Below are positions 35,176-44,488 of a DNA stretch of 64,000 bases, piece by piece. This DNA is from an uncultured Pelagibacteraceae bacterium (lineage in GTDB: Bacteria; Pseudomonadota; Alphaproteobacteria; Pelagibacterales; Pelagibacteraceae), in NCBI GenBank assembly GCA_902617895.1, contig CACMYJ010000003.1:62001-126000 (forward strand). The letters are read 5' to 3'. How positions within the stretch are numbered: the stretch's first letter is position 1; every line of letters starts with the position of its first letter. A program made the position numbers and the translations under genes. The notes beneath the pieces were generated by a model. It did no database searches, was not told the DNA's origin, and saw nothing but the letters and a program-made list of their open reading frames with translations.

Positions 35176-36285
35176 TTAGTCTAATTTTCTTTTGGTTAAA
35201 TTCAAAATTAATCCTGATAAAATAGCTGTACTCACTATAGATGACCCGCCATAACTTAAGAAGGGTAAAGTCATTCCAGTAGTAGGGAGAATTCTTATAT
35301 TAACACCTACATGAATAAAAGTTTGTAACAAAATTAACGTAACACACCCAGTCAAAATAAGTTTTGATGAATCTTCGTTTAGAAAATTGATTTTTTGAAT
35401 TATTCTATATGAGAAAATTAGATATAAAAATAATATTCCTATTACTATAATTGCACCAAACTCTTCTGATATAACTGAAACTATATAATCCGTATGCGCT
35501 TCCGGGACTCTTGAATTTAAAGTACCTTCTCCAATACCTTTTCCAAAAAAGCCTCCATTTATAATTGCGTCACTCGCTTTATCAGCTTGATAATTATTAC
35601 TCGAATTTGAGTCTAAAAATGCAAAAAGTCTTACTTTGATATATTCAAATTTTGGAATAAATAGCACCAAATAACTTAAGGTTGAGCCAACAATAAAAAT
35701 GAATATAAAAAAAATAAAAACACTTATACCAGAAATAAAAATTAAAGCTAACCAAACCATTGCCAACAGCACTGTTTGTCCAATGTCTGGTTGATAAACA
35801 AGTAACATTAATATTGGAAGAGTGAATAAAGTGCTTAAGAAGTATTTAAAATATAATCTTCTAATTTGAGAAGTTATCATTAATGATAATGTTACAATAA
35901 AAAAGGGTTTAACAATCTCAATAGGCTGAAATCTTGGTAAAAACATCAAATCTAGCCACCTTTTTGATCCTTTTACTTCAATTCCAAGAAAAGGCACTAA
36001 CAGCAAACATAAAAATGCAACTAAAAATAAAATTAATGAAAATTTTGTCAAAAATTTTTGATTTAAAAATGAAAATATAATCAAAATCATTATTGCTAAA
36101 GCTATATAAGCCAAATGCTTAAAAAAAAAATAATATGATTTTGTATCTAATTTTTCTGACGCTATAAGTGAAGTTGACACCAAAGAAAAGAAGAGACCTA
36201 ATAAAAATAAACTTAAAATTAAGAATAATAAAAATTTATCTATGTTTTTCCACCAGTCATAAAAAGTATCTAAATATTTATTCAT
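35176..36285 (-). CDS. ftsW: FtsW, SEDS-family peptidoglycan polymerase
   Basis: A 369-aa polytopic protein with about ten transmembrane segments. FQPIEIVKPFFIV and GKGIGEGTLNSRVPEAHTDY followed by VSVISEEFGAI are FtsW/RodA signatures, as is LPFLSYGGSSIVS near the C-terminus. It polymerises glycan strands at the septum together with FtsI. The ATG forms ATGA with the end of the out-of-frame murD C-terminal segment, which supports that segment still being a real coding region. Confidence 0.95.
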   Translation of the reverse strand: MNKYLDTFYDWWKNIDKFLLFLILSLFLLGLFFSLVSTSLIASEKLDTKSYYFFFKHLAYIALAIMILIIFSFLNQKFLTKFSLILFLVAFLCLLLVPFLGIEVKGSKRWLDLMFLPRFQPIEIVKPFFIVTLSLMITSQIRRLYFKYFLSTLFTLPILMLLVYQPDIGQTVLLAMVWLALIFISGISVFIFFIFIFIVGSTLSYLVLFIPKFEYIKVRLFAFLDSNSSNNYQADKASDAIINGGFFGKGIGEGTLNSRVPEAHTDYIVSVISEEFGAIIVIGILFLYLIFSYRIIQKINFLNEDSSKLILTGCVTLILLQTFIHVGVNIRILPTTGMTLPFLSYGGSSIVSTAILSGLILNLTKRKLD

Positions 36286-37587
36286 ATTTCATTTTTTTTT
36301 AACATTACTCTTATAATATTATTGAAGAATTTTCCCCGTTCTTCAAAATTTTTGAATTGATCAAATGAAGCAGCACATGGACTAAAAATAATTACTTTTT
36401 TAGTATAATCATTTTTAATATTTTTAATTAGATTTTTCATAATCACTTTAAGTGTTACCGAGGTTTTATAAAAAATTTGATTTGGTAGTGATTTAATAAA
36501 AAAATTTCTATCTTTTCCATAAATATAGGCTTTAATATTTGAAAAATATTTTTTTTTTAATTTAAGTTTATCTCCCTTTTTAGCAAGTCCTCCTAAAATC
36601 CAATAAATATTTTTATAACTTTCAAGTAATGGGACTGTTGACGAGAAACTAGTGGATTTTGCATCATTGATAATTAATATTTTTTTTGATTTATAAATTA
36701 TTTGTTGTCTATAATCTAAACCCCTAAATTTGTTTGCAGTTCTTATAACTTTTTTTAAATCGATTTTTAATATCTTTGCTATACTAATTACAAAGCTAAG
36801 ATTTATTCTGTTACTAGAATTATTAAAGTAAATATTATCTATTTGTCTAAAGTATTTATTATATTTTAAATAATTAATTTTTATAACTTTTGATTTAATT
36901 TGATTATTTATGATTAGTTTATTTAAAAAATTATTTTTATTCTCAATAAAAGCATATTCTTTTTTTTTTTTGAGATTTAACTATTTTGAATTTTGCCTCT
37001 GCATAATTTTTAAAAGTTTTATGTCTTTCAAGATGATCTGGGCTCAGATTAAGTATGATCGAATATTTAGATCTAAAGTATTTGCTGTAATCAAGTTGAT
37101 AAGAAGATGCTTCGATTACAAAAATTGTATTTTTTTTAATTTTTTTCTCCAATAAAAGCGGAAATCCAATATTTCCAGTTAATCTCACATCTTTTTTTGT
37201 ATCTTTTAGAACTTCATAGAGAAGTTTTGAAGTAGTAGATTTACCATTTGTTCCAGTAATTGTGATTTTATTTATGTTTGGATAACTAATTTGAAATATA
37301 TCAAGCTCAGAAATAATTTTAGAACTATGTTTTCTTAAATAACTAGAAATTCTACATTTATTAATATCTATACCTGGACTCAAAACAATAAAATCAAAGT
37401 TTATAGATGATAATTTACGGATATTTATTAAATTTTTCTTAAACTTAGCTGATATATTTTTTTTATTATCATCAAATATTACACAGATATTATTTTTTTT
37501 TAAAAATTTAAAACAAGCAGCACCAGACTTTCCAAATCCATAAATTAAAATTTTTTTATTTTTAAAATAAATTTGTCTTTCATTCAT
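36282..37587 (-). pseudogene. murD: murD (UDP-MurNAc-L-Ala--D-Glu ligase) interrupted by a frame change at A12
   Basis: The N-terminal frame starts at the ATG at 37587 (TAATG with mraY), contains ILIYGFGKSGAACFKFL and TITGTNGKSTTSKLLYEVL, and ends at a TGA at 36943. The rest of MurD continues in the neighbouring frame down to 36282: it includes FRGLDYRQ, INDAKSTSFSSTVPLLES, WILGGLAKKGD and FSPCAASFDQFKNFEERG, all standard MurD C-terminal motifs. The switch falls at a run of 12 A on the coding strand (36960-36971). Eleven or fourteen A would restore about 434 aa, the normal MurD length. Nothing else is damaged and the end overlaps ftsW as ATGA. A homopolymer sequencing error, transcriptional slippage or a true lesion are all possible; MurD is essential, so a simple null is unlikely. 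Confidence 0.9.
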
Positions 37588-38672
37588 TATCTTAGTTTTA
37601 ATGTTGCTAGTCCTATCATTGCTAAAATAATTGATATGATCCAAAATCTTATAACCACAGTTGACTCTGGCCACCCCTTTTTTTCAAAATGATGATGTAT
37701 TGGTGCCATTTTAAATATTCTTTTACCAGTGAGTTTGAATGATATAACTTGTGCAATTACAGAAACAGCTTCTAAGACAAACAGTCCCCCTGTAATTGCA
37801 AGGACAATTTCATGTTTAGTAATTATGCCAACTGCCCCTAATGATCCACCTAATGCTAATGACCCAGTATCTCCCATAAATATCTTTGCTGGTGGAGCAT
37901 TAAACCATAAAAAACCTAAACAAGAACCTATTATTGCTCCACAAAAAATAGACGCTTCTCCTACTCCAACAATGTATGTTATTTGTAAATATCCTGAAAA
38001 AACTATATTTCCTGTTACATAACTAATAAAGGCAAAACATGCTGCAACCAATATTACAGGTACTGTAGCTAAACCATCTAATCCGTCAGTTAAATTAACT
38101 GCATTCGAAGAACCAACGATAACAAATATATAAAATGGAATAAAGAACCATCCTAAATTAATTATTAAATTTTTGAAAAATGGAAAATACAAATTCTCAA
38201 TCTCATTAGACCCACTGTAAAAATAAAGAAAAAAAATTCCAACTAATGCTAAAATAATTTGAATTATGATCTTTAGTTTCGAAGTTATACCATTTGAATT
38301 TTTTTTTTTTATTTTCTGATAATCATCATAAGCTCCTAATAATCCAAAAGATCCAGCTATATAAATTAAAAACCAAATATAGGGATTTGAAAAGTCACCC
38401 CACAAAAGAACACCTGAGAAAATACCGAGTAAAATCATTAGACCTCCCATTGTAGGTGTTCCTATTTTTTTTACTATATGATCGCTTGGTCCATCTTCTC
38501 TAATTGGGTCGTGAATTTGATGAGAAGAAAAATAGTTAATAAGTGGACCTCCAACTAAAAAAACTACTATCATTGATGTAAACATTGATAGACCAGTTCT
38601 TACAGTTAAATATTTAAAAACATTAAGAAAACTAAAAATTTCAACTAAGTTAGAAAATAGACTAAAAAGCAT
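37587..38672 (-). CDS. mraY: MraY, phospho-MurNAc-pentapeptide transferase
   Basis: A 361-aa membrane protein with about ten transmembrane helices. Signatures are KKIGTPTMGGL near residue 70, SSNAVNLTDGLDGLATVP near residue 187, and the catalytic PIHHHFEKKGWPE near residue 325. It attaches phospho-MurNAc-pentapeptide to undecaprenyl phosphate to make lipid I. It overlaps the murEF gene by 11 nt upstream and touches murD downstream. Confidence 0.97.
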   Translation of the reverse strand: MLFSLFSNLVEIFSFLNVFKYLTVRTGLSMFTSMIVVFLVGGPLINYFSSHQIHDPIREDGPSDHIVKKIGTPTMGGLMILLGIFSGVLLWGDFSNPYIWFLIYIAGSFGLLGAYDDYQKIKKKNSNGITSKLKIIIQIILALVGIFFLYFYSGSNEIENLYFPFFKNLIINLGWFFIPFYIFVIVGSSNAVNLTDGLDGLATVPVILVAACFAFISYVTGNIVFSGYLQITYIVGVGEASIFCGAIIGSCLGFLWFNAPPAKIFMGDTGSLALGGSLGAVGIITKHEIVLAITGGLFVLEAVSVIAQVISFKLTGKRIFKMAPIHHHFEKKGWPESTVVIRFWIISIILAMIGLATLKLR

Positions 38673-41508
38673 TAATTTTACCTACTTTTAAGCTTTTGCT
38701 TATTTTATTGAGTCCTGTGGAGTTAGAACCTTTAATCATCAGATATTCACCATTCTTAATATCATTTATCACAAAATTTAAGATATCTTTTTTTGAATTT
38801 AATATCATGCCCCTTTTTTGTGGTTTAATTTTGTTAAATGTATCAATAATGTACTTTCCATATACATAAACTTTATCAATTTTAGTACCATTAATAAATC
38901 GAGCGGCTTCTATATGAAGTTTTTTTGAATATTTGCCAAGTTCCAGCATATCACCTAAAAGAATTAATTTTCTTTTAGATTTAGAATTTAAGTTATTCAA
39001 TTTTTTTAATGCAAATTCAAGAGATAAAGGGTTAGAATTATAACTTTCATCAATTAAATTAATTTTTTTTTCTTTTAACTTTATTATCTTTAAATCTCCT
39101 CTTCCTTCAGGAAATTGATAGTCATTGAAAAAATATTTGTCTAATTTTTCCAAGTCAAAATACACAGATAATACTGCTAAAGTTGATAAGATATTGTAAA
39201 TATAATTTTCTAAATTTTTTTTAATAATAAATATTAATTTTTTTTTATTATATTTTATACGAATAATTGAACTAGATTTCCCTTTTTTAAAATTTATTAA
39301 ATTCACATCTGATTTTTTTTGGATTCCAAATGAGATTATATTTAATTTTTTTTTAATAGATTTATGTTTAAAAAATTTAAAAAATTTATCATCTGCATTT
39401 AATATAATTGTACCATTTTTAATAATGTTGTTAATTATTTCTGATTTGGCAGAAGCAATGCCTTTAAGATTTTTAAAATTTTTAATATGTGCATATGAGA
39501 TATTAGTAATAACACCAACATTAGGCATAATCTTTTTTGTTAAAAAATCGATTTCCCCCTTTTTATCCATTCCAACTTCAAAAATACCGAATATGTCATT
39601 TTTTTTAATATTAAATAAAGAAATCGGAACTCCATATTTGTTATTAAATGATTTTTTAGAATAAGATGTTTGACATATTTTATTCATCATTTGCCCCAAC
39701 ATCTCCTTTAAAGAAGTTTTACCTGAGGATCCTGTGATCGCTATTGTTGAAATATCAGATGATACCCTTACTAATTTAGCAGTTTCTGAAAAAGTCTTTA
39801 ATGAGTTTTTTACATATATTTCATTTTTGAGTTTATTTTTTTTTTTATTTTCATTAATTGAGATAGAGGCTCCATTATTAAAAGCTTGACTGACAAATTT
39901 GTTACCATCAAAGTTTTTTCCTTTAATGCCAAAGAAAATATTATTTTTTTTAGTTTTTCTTGAATCAATAGAGGCTTCATTGATATAAACATTTTTTTCT
40001 ATTTTTTTTTTGGTTATCTCTGAAATAATATTTGATTTCCAATTTCTATTTAGAGATTCATTTTTAATCTTAATAAATTTTTTAATACATTTTTTATCTG
40101 AAAAGAACTTTCTAGAAATATATTCTTGATAGACCTCGTGTCCTTTTCCAGCAATAATAACTACTTCATTTGACTTAATGTTCAAAATTGCTGATTTTAT
40201 TGCACTTTCTCTTGAAGGTATTTCTAATATTTTATTCTTGGAAATATTAGACTTTATTTCTCTTCTTATTTTTTTTGGATCTTCACTTCTAGGATTGTCA
40301 TCCGTTAAATATATTTTATCGCAATATTTATTAGCAATTTTGCCCATTATTTTTCTTTTGGGCCTGTCTCTCTCTCCTCCACATCCAAACACTAGATTAA
40401 TTTTTCTTAATTTAAATTGCTCCTTCACATTTATAATGCAAGTTTTTAATGCATCTGGTGTATGGGCATAGTCAAGAATAACAACACCATTATTATAAAG
40501 CTTTCCAATTTTTTCTAATCTACCATTGACTGGCTTTATTTTTTGAGTAATTTTTAAAATTTTCTCTAATGGGATTTTACTTTTTATTGCAGCCATAATT
40601 GCCATTAATAAATTTTGAATCTGAACTCTTCCAATTAATTTTGTTGTAAAGCTGTATTTCTTTTTGTTAAATCTGAATGTTATTTTCTGCCCATTTTTCA
40701 AAAATTGATGATCTAATATTGTAATACTTGATTTGGTATTTCCTATTGTAAATTTTTTAATTTTATTCAATTTAGTAATTCTCTTCAATTTTGATGAAAT
40801 TTTTAAATTATCATCAAAGATTGCATAAGACTTTTTTTTTAATAATTTTTTAAATAATATTAATTTTGAATTAAAATAATTTTTATATGACTTGTGATAA
40901 TCTAAATGATCTCTGGATAAATTTGTAAATATACCAATGTCAAATTTTAATTCATCTAATCTATTTTGATTTAATCCATGACTAGAGGCTTCCAAAATAA
41001 CATTTTCAATTTTTTTTTCTTTTAATTTTTGTAAGATTTTATTTATTTGTATTGTGTCAAATGTAGTATTTGAAAATTTGTTTCTTATATTTATACCATT
41101 AACACCTAATGTTCCAATCGAAGCTACTTTAATTTTATTTAAATTCAAAATTTGAAAATAAAAATTTGCTATTGATGATTTGCCATTTGTGCCAGTAATA
41201 CCTATTAAGTTGTTTGGTTTTTTTTTAAATATTTTAGAGCTAAATTTAGCTAGTAAATTTCTAGGATTTTTATAGTTTAAAAATAATACTTTATTTTTCC
41301 AACTATTTATTTTAAATCTATCAGTTATTATAATTTCAGATCCATTTTTAATAGCATCTTTTATAAATAAATTCCCATCTGTATTGTTTCCTTTTAATGC
41401 AAAAAAGATGTAGCCCCTTTTAACTTCTTTAGAATTAAAAGCTATCCCTTTAAAACTTAATTCGTGATATTTTTTATGTAAATTTGGAAAGTAGTTTTTG
41501 AGTAACAT
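38662..41508 (-). CDS. murEF: MurE-MurF fusion protein
   Basis: One uninterrupted 948-aa ORF contains two complete Mur ligases. Residues 1 to about 465 are MurE: P-loop GITGTNGKSSIANF, and DDNPRSEDPKKI whose DNPR motif is diagnostic of meso-diaminopimelate as the added residue. From about 480 to the end is MurF: EASIDSRKTKKNNIFFGIKG, P-loop AITGSSGKTSLKEM, ITNISYAHIKNF and DESYNSNPLSLEFAL. No stop or start codon separates the halves. The enzyme would add DAP and then D-Ala-D-Ala to UDP-MurNAc-dipeptide. Position between ftsI and mraY is that of separate murE and murF in other genomes. Lysine-rich throughout, in line with AT pressure. Confidence 0.95.
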   Translation of the reverse strand: MLLKNYFPNLHKKYHELSFKGIAFNSKEVKRGYIFFALKGNNTDGNLFIKDAIKNGSEIIITDRFKINSWKNKVLFLNYKNPRNLLAKFSSKIFKKKPNNLIGITGTNGKSSIANFYFQILNLNKIKVASIGTLGVNGINIRNKFSNTTFDTIQINKILQKLKEKKIENVILEASSHGLNQNRLDELKFDIGIFTNLSRDHLDYHKSYKNYFNSKLILFKKLLKKKSYAIFDDNLKISSKLKRITKLNKIKKFTIGNTKSSITILDHQFLKNGQKITFRFNKKKYSFTTKLIGRVQIQNLLMAIMAAIKSKIPLEKILKITQKIKPVNGRLEKIGKLYNNGVVILDYAHTPDALKTCIINVKEQFKLRKINLVFGCGGERDRPKRKIMGKIANKYCDKIYLTDDNPRSEDPKKIRREIKSNISKNKILEIPSRESAIKSAILNIKSNEVVIIAGKGHEVYQEYISRKFFSDKKCIKKFIKIKNESLNRNWKSNIISEITKKKIEKNVYINEASIDSRKTKKNNIFFGIKGKNFDGNKFVSQAFNNGASISINENKKKNKLKNEIYVKNSLKTFSETAKLVRVSSDISTIAITGSSGKTSLKEMLGQMMNKICQTSYSKKSFNNKYGVPISLFNIKKNDIFGIFEVGMDKKGEIDFLTKKIMPNVGVITNISYAHIKNFKNLKGIASAKSEIINNIIKNGTIILNADDKFFKFFKHKSIKKKLNIISFGIQKKSDVNLINFKKGKSSSIIRIKYNKKKLIFIIKKNLENYIYNILSTLAVLSVYFDLEKLDKYFFNDYQFPEGRGDLKIIKLKEKKINLIDESYNSNPLSLEFALKKLNNLNSKSKRKLILLGDMLELGKYSKKLHIEAARFINGTKIDKVYVYGKYIIDTFNKIKPQKRGMILNSKKDILNFVINDIKNGEYLMIKGSNSTGLNKISKSLKVGKINAF

Positions 41509-41519
41509 GATTTACGCTC

Positions 41520-43172
41520 TTAATATTTTGTGGCTAAAATTGGCCCGATCTTTTCTATTATCTGACCGGCTACCCAGACAGTGGTCCAACCAGCTGTATT
41601 TCTCCAATTCCCCTTATAAGGATATCTATCATCTCTATAATGATAGACAAATTCTCTATTTGCTTTAGGTTCATCCAACATTACTGCTAATACAAATTTT
41701 GGGTCTGATGTTGGAAAAACTGATGCAAAAGTGTTAACTTTCTTTTTAGAATATCCACCCATTGAAGGTTGATCAGCAGTGCCAGTTTTTCCGCCTATTT
41801 CGTAACCCTTTACATTAGCAAAACCTGCTGTTCCATCTTTTGTTGATACAATTTTTCTAAGAATAGGATTAATTGTTTCTGATAAGTTTTCATTGAGTAT
41901 TCTTTGTCTTTGTAATTTTTTCTTCTTTAATAGTGTAGGTGTTATTTCATATCCTCCATTACTTATAATTGAATAGCCTTTTGAAAGTTGTAATAAAGTT
42001 GTGGCTATCCCATGGCCAAATGCAACTGTTGCAAGTTTACATTTACCCCATCTACCTAATTGAGTTGTGCCTACTTCCTGTATATCGAATTCTAAATTTG
42101 ATATAATTCCAATAGTTTGAAGAAACTCATTATAATTTTCAATACCAACTTTTTCAGCTATTCTAACAGAACCAATATTGCCTGATCTAATAAGAATCTC
42201 TTCAGCTGTTAAATCAGACGGTATTTTATCATCATATTCAGATATAGAATTTCCTGCACATGTAATTTTTTTTTTAAGGTTTTTAAATTCTGTTTCTGGC
42301 TCAACCACACTGTATTGTAACCCTGCAGCCAAAGTAAAAGTTTTAAAAACAGATCCAAATTCATAAACACCTTTTGTTGCTCTATTAATATATTTTACAT
42401 CATTTATTTTTTCTCTTTTATTAAGATCAAAGTCTGGAAGAGATACCATAGATAAAATGTTACCATCATTAATATCCATCAAAATTGCAGCACTTCCAAT
42501 ATTTTGAAATATATCTTTGGATTTTGATAACTCTTCTTTAATTAAATATTGAAGATCTTTATCAAGGGTTAATTTTAAAGGTTCTTTTGTGGTTGTTAGC
42601 TCATAATCAAAAGTTTTTTCGATTCCTGATATACCATTATTATCATTATCGATTTGACCAATTACATGACTAAATAAATTTCCATTTGGGTAAACTCTTG
42701 CTATGCTATCCTCTTGAATAAAGGATTTGTCTCCTAAAAGAAGAACTTGCTTAAGTTTTTCAGGACTTATTTTTTTTTTTACATAAAAGAATTTTTTTCC
42801 ATATATTTCTTCATCAAAACTTTTATCAGGAAAGATCAACTTAAGAGAAATTAACAATTTTTCTTTGTTAATTACTAAATTAGGGTTAATCCCTATATTA
42901 ACTACTGGAACGCTTTTAGCCAAAATATTTCCTTCATTATCTAAAATACTAGATCTGAAATTATCTTTTTTAACTATTTTTTGAATTTCAGGGATTTTTT
43001 TTATACTCAATAATATTACCTTAGATGAAAAAATAATTGATAAAATAAAAAATACAAAAAAAAGAAATGCTATTCTTTCAAAAGATATTTTAAGATATGA
43101 TTTATTTTCTTTATATGAAAAGCTATCATTAAATTTATCAGAATTTTGAGAGTGATTGTATAATTCACTCAT
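41520..43172 (-). CDS. ftsI: FtsI / PBP3, septal peptidoglycan transpeptidase
   Basis: A 550-aa class B penicillin-binding protein. One N-terminal transmembrane helix (ISFERIAFLFFVFFILSIIF) precedes the pedestal domain. The transpeptidase motifs are SVFK (in YEFGSVFKTFTLAAG, about residue 270), SGN (IRSGNIGSVRIA) and KTG (GGKTGTADQP). It crosslinks septal peptidoglycan with FtsW. It overlaps ftsL by 8 nt. Confidence 0.96.
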   Translation of the reverse strand: MSELYNHSQNSDKFNDSFSYKENKSYLKISFERIAFLFFVFFILSIIFSSKVILLSIKKIPEIQKIVKKDNFRSSILDNEGNILAKSVPVVNIGINPNLVINKEKLLISLKLIFPDKSFDEEIYGKKFFYVKKKISPEKLKQVLLLGDKSFIQEDSIARVYPNGNLFSHVIGQIDNDNNGISGIEKTFDYELTTTKEPLKLTLDKDLQYLIKEELSKSKDIFQNIGSAAILMDINDGNILSMVSLPDFDLNKREKINDVKYINRATKGVYEFGSVFKTFTLAAGLQYSVVEPETEFKNLKKKITCAGNSISEYDDKIPSDLTAEEILIRSGNIGSVRIAEKVGIENYNEFLQTIGIISNLEFDIQEVGTTQLGRWGKCKLATVAFGHGIATTLLQLSKGYSIISNGGYEITPTLLKKKKLQRQRILNENLSETINPILRKIVSTKDGTAGFANVKGYEIGGKTGTADQPSMGGYSKKKVNTFASVFPTSDPKFVLAVMLDEPKANREFVYHYRDDRYPYKGNWRNTAGWTTVWVAGQIIEKIGPILATKY

Positions 43173-43470
43173 CAGTTTTACCCATTTTATTAATTTTTAA
43201 ATTATCGCCTAAAAATTCAATTTTGCTTAAATTTTCTATTTTCTTTTGAACAAATTTATCCTCAAAGTAAAATTGTTGATACTCCATTAGTTTTTTTGGT
43301 GAAGTTAAAATACTATAATCAAGTAAAGTCAGTTCATAACGATCTTCTAATATTCTAATATTTTCTTTTAATTGAAAAATTTCTTTATCGAGTTTTTTTG
43401 TTGTGTTTTTAGTTAATGTTGTTGCAAATATTAAAAAAATTATAGGCACAAAAAAAAATAATTTTTTCAT
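43165..43470 (-). CDS. ftsL: FtsL-like division protein
   Basis: A 101-aa protein with an N-terminal membrane segment (LFFFVPIIFLIFATTL) followed by a predicted coiled coil (LDKEIFQLKENIRILEDRYE) and the short LTSPKKLMEY segment seen in FtsL after the coil. Sequence conservation is too low for certainty, but size, topology and place between rsmH and ftsI fit. FtsL bridges FtsB/FtsQ and activates FtsWI. Confidence 0.8.
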   Translation of the reverse strand: MKKLFFFVPIIFLIFATTLTKNTTKKLDKEIFQLKENIRILEDRYELTLLDYSILTSPKKLMEYQQFYFEDKFVQKKIENLSKIEFLGDNLKINKMGKTDE

Positions 43471-43474
43471 TTAA

Positions 43475-44470
43475 TTATCTCAAATCCTCAATATTTATTA
43501 AATTTCTAAATTTTTCTTCAAATTCGCTAAAATCACATTTATCATTAGTTTTAATTCCATACCTTAATTTAGCTGATCTTGAAGGTGGGTTTTTTTTTAT
43601 CTCACTTGAGCTTGGTAAAATAGGTTTTTTATCTATTAATTTAAAGCATTTTTCTGGGATCTCTGTTTCAGGTAAATATCTTGAGGAATTTCTTTGCTCA
43701 GAGTAGTGTTTAAAAAAAAATTTGACAATTCTGTCCTCTATTGAGTGAAAACTAACTACAGCTATAATGCCGCCTACGGGAATTAAATTAAATGAATTAA
43801 TCAAGCCATTTATTAATTCACTAATTTCTTTATTCACTAAAATTCTTAAAGCCTGAAAAACTTTAGTGGAATTATGTATTTTTGTTTTTTGATATTTTTT
43901 AACATTATCTATAATTTGAACTAAGTCCTCTGTTTTTATGGTTTTATCTTTTCTTTTTTCTACTATTTTTTTTGCTATTTTTTTTGAATATTTTTCATCG
44001 CCAAATACTTTAAATACTTTAGCAAGGTTATTTTCATCCATATTGGATATAACCTCATTTGCTGAAAAATCATTTATACCCATTCTCATATTTAGCTTTC
44101 CTTTATCAGAAAATGATAAACCTTTTCGAGAATTTTTAATTTGGTTAAATGAATATCCTAAATCAAAAATAATTCCTTTTATTTTATGATTTTTTAATTT
44201 GATTTGATTTATTTGAGAAAATTTTAGATTATAAAATTTAAATCTTTTATCATACTTTTTTTGGAGTTTTGATGTGCTGCTTAAGACATCTTTGTCCCTA
44301 TCCAACGCAATAATATTGTTTTGTTTATTTTCAAGAATTTTTTCTGAATATCCCCCTTGACCAAAAGTACAATCGATAAATGTGCCACCATAAAGAGGGG
44401 AAATAATGCTAATTAATTCTTTTAGCAGAACTGGAAAATGTTTGTTTTCCAGATTTATGGTGGCATTCAT
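43475..44470 (-). CDS. rsmH: RsmH, 16S rRNA (cytosine-1402 N4) methyltransferase
   Basis: The 331-aa protein (also called MraW) has the S-adenosylmethionine site IDCTFGQGGYSEKILENK near residue 33 and GIIFDLGYSFNQI. VFQALRILVNKE near residue 205 and VVSFHSIEDRIVKFFF are also conserved. It methylates the ribosomal P-site. Its position in dcw is universal, but here it follows ftsZ rather than mraZ directly, with 18 nt between. Confidence 0.96.
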   Translation of the reverse strand: MNATINLENKHFPVLLKELISIISPLYGGTFIDCTFGQGGYSEKILENKQNNIIALDRDKDVLSSTSKLQKKYDKRFKFYNLKFSQINQIKLKNHKIKGIIFDLGYSFNQIKNSRKGLSFSDKGKLNMRMGINDFSANEVISNMDENNLAKVFKVFGDEKYSKKIAKKIVEKRKDKTIKTEDLVQIIDNVKKYQKTKIHNSTKVFQALRILVNKEISELINGLINSFNLIPVGGIIAVVSFHSIEDRIVKFFFKHYSEQRNSSRYLPETEIPEKCFKLIDKKPILPSSSEIKKNPPSRSAKLRYGIKTNDKCDFSEFEEKFRNLINIEDLR

Positions 44471-44488
44471 TTATTTTTTTGAAGACCA

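Noticed and set aside
36910-37155. 81-aa plus-strand ORF over the murD break
   Set aside because: It is a low-complexity shadow of the T-rich strand of murD; the minus-strand MurD motifs are decisive.
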